A stretch of 10,131 bases of DNA, taken from positions 1,614,683-1,624,813 of the forward strand of contig CP070733.1 in NCBI GenBank assembly GCA_020347585.1, written 5' to 3'. The translations under genes were made by a program, and so were the position numbers. Source of the stretch: Pseudomonadota bacterium. Lineage in GTDB: Bacteria > Pseudomonadota > Gammaproteobacteria > CAMYNG01. The notes under the pieces are model-generated. The model was not told where the DNA came from and ran no database searches. It saw only the letters and a program-made list of their open reading frames with translations. This document shows, piece by piece, positions 5,283 to 10,131 of the stretch. Positions within the stretch are counted from its first letter, which is position 1, and each line of letters opens with the position of its first letter.

Positions 5283-7211
5283 ATGGGAAAGATCATAGGA
5301 ATTGACCTAGGAACCACCAACTCCTGCGTCGCAGTGATGGAGGGTGGCAAGCCCAAGGTAATCGAGAACGCGGAAGGGGATCGGACCACACCGTCGATTA
5401 TCGCGTTCAGCAGTGATGACGAGATCCTGGTTGGCCAGTCGGCCAAGCGGCAGGCCGTAACCAACCCGGAAAATACACTGTTTGCCATAAAGCGGCTGAT
5501 CGGCCGGCGTTTCGACGACGACGAGGTCCAGAAGGACATCGACATGGTGCCCTACAAGATCGTCAAGGCCGATAACGGCGACGCTTGGGTCGAGGCCCAT
5601 GGCAAGAAGATGGCGGCGCCGGAGATCTCCGCCCGCGTGCTCATGAAGATGAAGAAGACCGCCGAGGATTACCTCGGTGAAGAGGTCAAGGAAGCCGTCA
5701 TCACGGTACCGGCCTATTTTAACGATTCGCAGCGCCAGGCCACCAAGGACGCGGGCCGTATCGCCGGGCTGGAAGTCAAGCGCATTATCAACGAGCCTAC
5801 CGCGGCAGCGCTGGCCTTCGGCATGGACAAGAAAGGTGGCGATCGCAAAGTCGCGGTCTATGACCTGGGTGGCGGCACGTTCGATATCTCCATCATCGAA
5901 ATCGCGGAGATTGAAGGCGAGCACCAGGTCGAGGTGCTCTCGACCAACGGTGACACGTTTCTCGGTGGTGAGGATTTCGATAAGCGCCTCATTGATTACC
6001 TGATCGAGGAGTTCAAGAAAGACCAGGGCATTGACCTCAAGGGTGATCCGCTTGCCATGCAGCGTCTGAAGGAAGGTGCCGAGAAGGCCAAGATCGAGCT
6101 TTCCTCGTCGCAACAGACCGATATCAATCTGCCGTACATCACGGCCGATGCCAGTGGTCCCAAGCACATGAACATCAAGGTGACTCGGGCCAAACTCGAG
6201 TCCCTGGTAGAGGACCTTATCGCGCGCACCATGGACCCGTGCAAGATAGCGATGAAGGATGCGAGCCTGAATGCCTCGGAAATCGACGATATCATTCTGG
6301 TCGGCGGCCAGACGCGCATGCCCATGGTGCAGGGGGCGGTGAAGGACTTTTTCGGCAAGGAGCCGCGCAAGGACGTAAATCCGGACGAGGCGGTTGCCAT
6401 CGGCGCGTCCATCCAGGGCGGGGTGCTTGGTGGGGAGGTTAAGGACGTGCTGTTGCTTGATGTCACCCCGCTTTCGCTGGGCATCGAGACTCTGGGCGGC
6501 GTCATGACCAAGCTGATCGACAAGAACACCACGATTCCGACCAAGGCGAACCAGATCTTCTCTACGGCGGAGGACAACCAGACCGCCGTTACCGTGCACG
6601 TGTTGCAGGGCGAACGCGAACGTGCTGTCGCGAACAAGTCGCTGGGCAGGTTCGACCTGAGTGACATCCCGCCGGCGCCGCGTGGCGTGCCGCAGATCGA
6701 TGTCATCTTCGATATCGACGCCAACGGCATCCTCAACGTATCGGCCAAAGACAAGGCGACAGGCAAGGAACAGTCCATTGTTATCAAGGCCTCCAGTGGC
6801 CTGTCTGACGACGAAGTCGATCGCATGGTGAACGATGCTGAGTCGCATGCGGCCGAGGACCAGAAGTTCCATGAACTGGTCAACGCCCGCAATCAGGCAG
6901 ACAACCTGATCCACGCGACTCGCAAGTCGATGAAGGAACTGGGCGACAAGATCGAGGCGGAGGAGAAATCCGCTATCGAGAACGCCATTCAGGAACTCGA
7001 GGAGGCCATGAAGTCCGACGACAAGGAAAAGATAGAGGCCAAGACCACGGCATTGACCGAGGCGTCGGCGAAAATGGCAGAGCGTCTGTACGGCCAGCAG
7101 GCCCAGCAGGAGGAGGCGGGCGGCGCAGGCGCGCAGGATGCCGGGGCTAGCGGTGGCGGCGAGGAAGTGGTCGATGCGGAATTCGAAGAGGTCAATGACG
7201 ACAAGAAGTAA
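5283..7211 (+). CDS. dnaK: Molecular chaperone DnaK (Hsp70)
   Basis: DnaK binds exposed hydrophobic segments of unfolded proteins in an ATP-controlled cycle with DnaJ and GrpE. In gammaproteobacteria it also holds sigma-32 inactive. The 642 residues match the family (E. coli has 638). The nucleotide-binding domain (1 to about 388) opens with IIGIDLGTTNSCVAV, then PAYFNDSQRQATKDAG, IINEPTAAALAFG, the phosphate loop DLGGGTFD at 194-201 and ILVGGQTRMP. The interdomain linker VLLLD is at 389-393. The substrate-binding beta-sandwich includes LGIETLGGVMTKLI, FSTAEDNQTAVTVHVLQGER and FDIDANGILNVSAKDK, followed by the helical lid. The Gly/Ala-rich tail ends with EEVVDAEFEEVNDDKK, the conserved EEVD-like proteobacterial terminus. 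The ATG has GGAG 10 bases upstream. The gene lies 84 bases after grpE with a candidate sigma-32 promoter in that gap, and dnaJ follows after a hairpin. Confidence 0.99.
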   Translation: MGKIIGIDLGTTNSCVAVMEGGKPKVIENAEGDRTTPSIIAFSSDDEILVGQSAKRQAVTNPENTLFAIKRLIGRRFDDDEVQKDIDMVPYKIVKADNGDAWVEAHGKKMAAPEISARVLMKMKKTAEDYLGEEVKEAVITVPAYFNDSQRQATKDAGRIAGLEVKRIINEPTAAALAFGMDKKGGDRKVAVYDLGGGTFDISIIEIAEIEGEHQVEVLSTNGDTFLGGEDFDKRLIDYLIEEFKKDQGIDLKGDPLAMQRLKEGAEKAKIELSSSQQTDINLPYITADASGPKHMNIKVTRAKLESLVEDLIARTMDPCKIAMKDASLNASEIDDIILVGGQTRMPMVQGAVKDFFGKEPRKDVNPDEAVAIGASIQGGVLGGEVKDVLLLDVTPLSLGIETLGGVMTKLIDKNTTIPTKANQIFSTAEDNQTAVTVHVLQGERERAVANKSLGRFDLSDIPPAPRGVPQIDVIFDIDANGILNVSAKDKATGKEQSIVIKASSGLSDDEVDRMVNDAESHAAEDQKFHELVNARNQADNLIHATRKSMKELGDKIEAEEKSAIENAIQELEEAMKSDDKEKIEAKTTALTEASAKMAERLYGQQAQQEEAGGAGAQDAGASGGGEEVVDAEFEEVNDDKK

Positions 7212-7240
7212 GCAGTAGCAGGCGGGAATTGATGGGCAAG

Positions 7241-7275
7241 ACCGGCGACGCGCAGTATGCTGCGCCGTCGCCGGT
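7241..7275 (+). other. dnaK-dnaJ intergenic hairpin
   Basis: The arm ACCGGCGACGCGCAG (7241-7255) pairs with CTGCGCCGTCGCCGGT (7260-7275), giving 15 bp with one bulged base and a TATG loop. No U-run follows, so it is not a standard intrinsic terminator. It could protect the upstream dnaK message or mark a processing site, lowering dnaJ output relative to dnaK. Confidence 0.75.
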
Positions 7276-7323
7276 ATGCTATGGGCCCGCTAAGGGACCC
7301 TCGTATTCAACACAGAGTGGGTA

Positions 7324-8454
7324 ATGGAAAAGCGCGACTACTACGAGGTACTGGGGCTATCCCGCAACGCCAGCGAGGCGGATCTCAAGAAGGCCTTTAA
7401 ACGCCTGGCGATGAAATACCATCCCGACCGCAACCCCGAGGACAGCGGCGAGGCGGAGGAGAAGTTTAAGGAGGCCAAAGAGGCCTACGACGTCCTCAGC
7501 GATGCCCAAAAACGCGCGGCCTACGACCAGTTTGGTCATGCCGGCGTGGATCCCTCAAGCGCCGCGGGTGGCGGATTCGGTGGTGGGGCAAGCTTCAGCG
7601 ATATATTCGGCGATGTCTTTGGTGACATCTTCGGCGGCGGCGGCGGGCGCGGCGGCGAGCGGGTGTACCGCGGCGCCGACCTGCGCTACAACCTGGAACT
7701 TTCGCTCGAGGACGCCGTGCGCGGTACCTCGGTCAAGGTACGTATTCCCACACTGGTGCGGTGCGAGGAGTGCGGCGGCAGCGGCGCGCGCAAGGGTACA
7801 AGCCCGAACACCTGCAGCACCTGTAACGGGCACGGCCAGGTGCGCATGCAGCAGGGTTTCTTCTCACTGCAGCAGACCTGTCCGCGCTGCCACGGCAGCG
7901 GACAAATTGTCACCGATCCGTGTACCACCTGCCGCGGTCATGGCCGCGTCGAGGAGCACAAGACCCTGTCGGTGAAGGTTCCGGCGGGGGTCGACAGTGG
8001 TGACCGCATCCGGCTTGCCGGTGAAGGCGAGGCAGGGGAGAACGGCGGTCCGCCGGGCGATCTCTATGTGCACATTCACGTCAAGGAGCATCCCATCTTT
8101 GCCCGCGACGCCAACGATCTGTATTGCGAGGTGCCCATCGGAATGGTGACCGCCGCGCTTGGCGGAGAACTCGATGTTCCCACACTCGACGGGCGCGTCA
8201 AGCTCAAGATTCCGCCCGAGACGCAGACCGGCAAGCTGTTCCGGCTGCGCGGCAAGGGTGTGCAGTCGGTGCGAAGCAGTGCGGTGGGCGACCTGTTGTG
8301 TCGCGTGGCGGTCGAAACCCCGGTCAAGCTGACACGCCGGCAGAAGGAGTTGCTCGAGGAACTCGGCGAGACGCTGAGCGAGGGCAGTCACCGTCCGCGC
8401 GAGTCGTCCTGGCTCGATGGCGTGAAGAAGTTCTTCGAGGACATGAAGTTATAG
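7324..8454 (+). CDS. dnaJ: Chaperone protein DnaJ (Hsp40, type I)
   Basis: DnaJ delivers unfolded substrates to DnaK and stimulates its ATPase. The 376 residues show the full type I layout. The J-domain (1 to about 70) has DYYEVLGLSRNAS and the catalytic HPD at 33-35. The Gly/Phe region spans about 80-115 (GGGFGGG, FGDIFGGGGG). Four CxxCxGxG zinc repeats start at C147 (CEECGGSG), C164 (CSTCNGHG), C186 (CPRCHGSG) and C200 (CTTCRGHG). The C-terminal substrate domains carry VPAGVDSGDRIRLAGEGEAG and LYVHIHVKEHPIFARDANDLYCEVPI. The start is ATG at 7324; only a weak GAGTGG lies just upstream, so translation initiation may be modest. It lies 112 bases after dnaK and is probably cotranscribed, with a strong hairpin between. 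The stop is TAG. Confidence 0.98.
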   Translation: MEKRDYYEVLGLSRNASEADLKKAFKRLAMKYHPDRNPEDSGEAEEKFKEAKEAYDVLSDAQKRAAYDQFGHAGVDPSSAAGGGFGGGASFSDIFGDVFGDIFGGGGGRGGERVYRGADLRYNLELSLEDAVRGTSVKVRIPTLVRCEECGGSGARKGTSPNTCSTCNGHGQVRMQQGFFSLQQTCPRCHGSGQIVTDPCTTCRGHGRVEEHKTLSVKVPAGVDSGDRIRLAGEGEAGENGGPPGDLYVHIHVKEHPIFARDANDLYCEVPIGMVTAALGGELDVPTLDGRVKLKIPPETQTGKLFRLRGKGVQSVRSSAVGDLLCRVAVETPVKLTRRQKELLEELGETLSEGSHRPRESSWLDGVKKFFEDMKL

Positions 8455-8532
8455 CCGGCGCGCGAGCTACATGCACCAGGTACAGCCAAACCCGGACATA
8501 ACAAGACGAATACCTAATCCGAGGCACTGCCA
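8455..8532 (+). other. dnaJ-dapB gap
   Basis: This 78-base gap has no convincing terminator or promoter. It holds the dapB ribosome binding site GAGG at 8521-8524. Read-through from the chaperone cluster into dapB is plausible but not shown. Confidence 0.4.
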
Positions 8533-9342
8533 ATGGTACGAGTTGCGATAGCAGGAGCGGCGGGTCGAATGGGACGCGCGCTCATCGAAGCTGCTGGTGA
8601 TACGGACGACGTGCAGGTAACGGCGGCCTTCGAGCGTCCCGGCAGCACCGTCATTGGCGCCGATGCCGGGGAGCTGGCCGGCACGGGCACGCTTGGCGTG
8701 CAGGTCAGTGACGATCCCAATGCGGCAAGCGCTCAGTTCGACACCCTGATCGATTTCACGCGCCCCGAGGTTACGCTTGCCAATCTGGCAGTGTGCCGCG
8801 CGGCGGGCAAGGGCATCATCATCGGCACCACGGGTCTCGATGCCTCGCAGCGCCAGCAGATTGCCGATGCCGCGGCAGACATTCCTATCGTCTTTGCACC
8901 CAATATGAGCGTGGGTGTCAACCTGTGCCTGAAGTTGCTCGAGCTGGCGGCGGGCGTGCTGGGCAATGAGGTGGACGTGGAAATCGTAGAGGCGCATCAC
9001 CGGCACAAGGTCGATTCTCCGTCCGGCACGGCGTTACGCATGGGCGAAGTGGTCGCGCAGGCGCTGGGTCGCGACCTTGCCGAGTGTGCCGTCTACGGCC
9101 GTGAGGGCAACACCGGGCCGCGCGAGCGAGCGACCATCGGTTTCGAGACTATTCGTGCCGGGGACATCGTCGGTGAACATACCGTAATGTTTGCCGGAAT
9201 CGGCGAGCGCGTCGAGATCACACACCGGGCTTCGAGCCGCATGACCTTCGCCAAGGGTGCGATCCGCGCGGCTAGCTGGCTGAGTTCACATCGCAGCGGG
9301 CTGTTCGACATGCAGGATGTGCTGGGATTCAAAACCGGGTAG
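8533..9342 (+). CDS. dapB: 4-hydroxy-tetrahydrodipicolinate reductase DapB
   Basis: DapB reduces 4-hydroxy-tetrahydrodipicolinate with NAD(P)H to tetrahydrodipicolinate, a step toward meso-diaminopimelate for peptidoglycan and toward lysine. The 269 residues fit the family. The N-terminal Rossmann fold has VRVAIAGAAGRMGR with the dinucleotide-binding glycines at 8-14. Next come LIDFTRPEVTLANL, IIGTTGLDASQ and the conserved APNMSVGVNL. The catalytic segment EAHHRHKVDSPSGTAL carries H155 and K159, corresponding to the catalytic His and Lys of E. coli DapB, and the GT pair that binds substrate. The C-terminus with EHTVMFAGIGERVEITHRASSR closes the substrate domain. The ATG has GAGG 8 bases upstream. 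It sits 78 bases after dnaJ and before carA, an order shared with Pseudomonas. The stop is TAG. Confidence 0.98.
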   Translation: MVRVAIAGAAGRMGRALIEAAGDTDDVQVTAAFERPGSTVIGADAGELAGTGTLGVQVSDDPNAASAQFDTLIDFTRPEVTLANLAVCRAAGKGIIIGTTGLDASQRQQIADAAADIPIVFAPNMSVGVNLCLKLLELAAGVLGNEVDVEIVEAHHRHKVDSPSGTALRMGEVVAQALGRDLAECAVYGREGNTGPRERATIGFETIRAGDIVGEHTVMFAGIGERVEITHRASSRMTFAKGAIRAASWLSSHRSGLFDMQDVLGFKTG

Positions 9343-9403
9343 TGTGCTCCGGAAATAGCGCGCGCTTGCGGGGCTCGAAACGCGCGGCAACATGGCACGT
9401 GCG

Positions 9404-9433
9404 TAGACACCCGGCGCCAGACTAAAGTACAAT
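9404..9433 (+). promoter_or_regulatory. Sigma-70-type promoter for carA
   Basis: TAGACA at 9404-9409 (5 of 6 to TTGACA) and TACAAT at 9428-9433 (5 of 6 to TATAAT) are separated by 18 bases. The expected start is near 9440, leaving a carA leader of about 95 bases that contains the hairpin at 9476-9507. No clear arginine (ArgR) operator is seen nearby. Confidence 0.7.
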
Positions 9434-9475
9434 TCGCCCGGTCACTGCAATCAGGCGACCACACCCGAATCGTTG

Positions 9476-9510
9476 AGCGGGAGGCACTCTGCCAGGGGCC
9501 TCCCGCTTTG
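9476..9510 (+). terminator. Terminator-like hairpin in the carA leader (possible attenuator)
   Basis: AGCGGGAGGC (9476-9485) and GCCTCCCGCT (9498-9507) are perfect 10-bp inverted arms around a 12-base loop, followed by TTTG. The shape is that of an intrinsic terminator with a short U-run. It lies downstream of the predicted carA promoter and 17 bases before the carA ribosome binding site. It could attenuate carA transcription, terminate read-through from dapB, or both. Confidence 0.6.
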
Positions 9511-9534
9511 CACATCTGCTGCGCGGAGGTCAGC

Positions 9535-10131
9535 TTGAAAAACCCGGCAATGCTGGTCCTTGAAGACGGCACCGTGTTTCACGGTGAGTCTGTCGGTATT
9601 GACGGCCAGACTGTCGGTGAGGTGGTTTTCAACACGGCCATTACCGGCTACCAGGAAATCCTGACTGACCCTTCCTACGCGCGCCAACTGGTCACCCTGA
9701 CCTATCCGCACATCGGTAACACCGGCACCAACCACGAGGACGAAGAATCGTCCGCGGTGCACGCCGCCGGCCTGATCATTCGCGACCTGCCGCGGCGCAC
9801 CAGCAACTGGCGCAGCGAGGCGTCGCTGGATGCCTACCTGGCCGGGCATGGTGTGGTGGCCATCGCCGATATCGATACCCGCAAGCTGACCCGCATCCTG
9901 CGTGAGAAGGGCGCGCAAAGCGGTTGCATAGTCGCAGGTTCCGGCATCGACGAGGCGCAGGCACTCGCCGCGGCGCGCGGTTTCGCCGGACTCAAGGGTA
10001 TGGACCTCGCGAAGTTCGTATCGACTGACGTGCCATACCAGTGGAGCCAGGGCACCACGTTCGGGCGCAAGCCCCGCATTCTGAGCCGCCGCGTCGCGCC
10101 GTATCACGTAGTGGCCTACGACTTCGGCATC
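9535..10131 (+). CDS. carA: Carbamoyl-phosphate synthase small subunit CarA, N-terminal part
   Basis: CarA is the glutamine-hydrolysing subunit of carbamoyl-phosphate synthase. It passes ammonia to CarB, which makes carbamoyl phosphate for arginine and pyrimidine synthesis. The first 199 residues are visible, about half of the usual 380. They cover the N-terminal CPSase small-chain domain: LVLEDGTVFHGESVG, GEVVFNTAITGYQEILTDPSYARQLVTLTYPHIGNTGTN, GLIIRDLP, VAIADIDTRKLTRILREKGAQSGCI and GMDLAKFVS. The sequence stops at HVVAYDFGI, where the glutamine amidotransferase domain begins, so the catalytic Cys and His lie beyond the window. The TTG start at 9535 is chosen because GGAGGT stands at 9525-9530; the in-frame ATG at 9550 is too far from it. 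E. coli carA also uses a UUG start. The frame is open to the last base. Confidence 0.97.
   Translation, partial: MKNPAMLVLEDGTVFHGESVGIDGQTVGEVVFNTAITGYQEILTDPSYARQLVTLTYPHIGNTGTNHEDEESSAVHAAGLIIRDLPRRTSNWRSEASLDAYLAGHGVVAIADIDTRKLTRILREKGAQSGCIVAGSGIDEAQALAAARGFAGLKGMDLAKFVSTDVPYQWSQGTTFGRKPRILSRRVAPYHVVAYDFGI

Noticed and set aside
5307..6914. Open frame of 535 codons on the strand opposite dnaK
   Set aside because: Long antisense open frames opposite dnaK/Hsp70 genes are a known consequence of their codon bias. The translation shows no recognisable domain, and the sense strand clearly codes DnaK.
9473..9538. Short open frame in the carA leader (TTG at 9473 to TGA at 9536-9538) as a leader peptide
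   Set aside because: No ribosome binding site precedes it and the peptide has no run of regulatory codons. The overlap with the carA start is probably chance.
1..10131. A new defence, mobile or biosynthetic system
   Set aside because: All substantial coding sequence is assigned to conserved housekeeping families in a known gene order, no gap exceeds 200 bases, and no arrays, insertion-sequence ends or phage genes are visible.

Overview
The window is a chromosomal housekeeping segment of a high-GC gammaproteobacterium. The gene order bamE < > fur / recN < nadK < / > hrcA grpE dnaK dnaJ dapB carA matches the fur-recN-grpE-dnaK-dnaJ-dapB-carA neighbourhood known from Pseudomonas and relatives, with nadK and hrcA present between recN and grpE. 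HrcA together with candidate sigma-32 promoters points to a lineage such as Chromatiales/Ectothiorhodospiraceae, Xanthomonadales or Legionellales rather than an enteric. The exact taxon cannot be fixed from the sequence. I see no mobile element, CRISPR array, tRNA or rRNA, and no gene of unknown function.

Left part (1-3252): the start of the lipoprotein gene bamE (minus strand, cut by the window edge) is divergent from fur (plus). fur converges on the nadK-recN pair (minus). nadK is interrupted by one in-frame TAG at codon 114. The reading frame and the conserved NadK motifs continue intact on both sides of it.

Centre (3253-8454): a heat-shock chaperone cluster. hrcA is preceded by a sigma-70-like promoter and a near-perfect CIRCE operator, so HrcA should repress its own transcription. 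Two well-matched sigma-32-type promoters lie over the ends of hrcA and grpE, each placed to drive the next gene (grpE, dnaK). DnaK, its nucleotide exchange factor GrpE and its co-chaperone DnaJ would thus be under layered control: HrcA repression at the head and sigma-32 activation inside the cluster. Strong hairpins lie in the grpE leader and between dnaK and dnaJ.

Right part (8455-10131): dapB (lysine/diaminopimelate pathway) follows dnaJ. A separate good sigma-70 promoter and a leader hairpin then precede carA, which starts with TTG and runs off the end of the window.

No previously undescribed system is evident. The items most worth checking are the amber codon in nadK, the stacked CIRCE/sigma-32 arrangement, and the carA leader hairpin.
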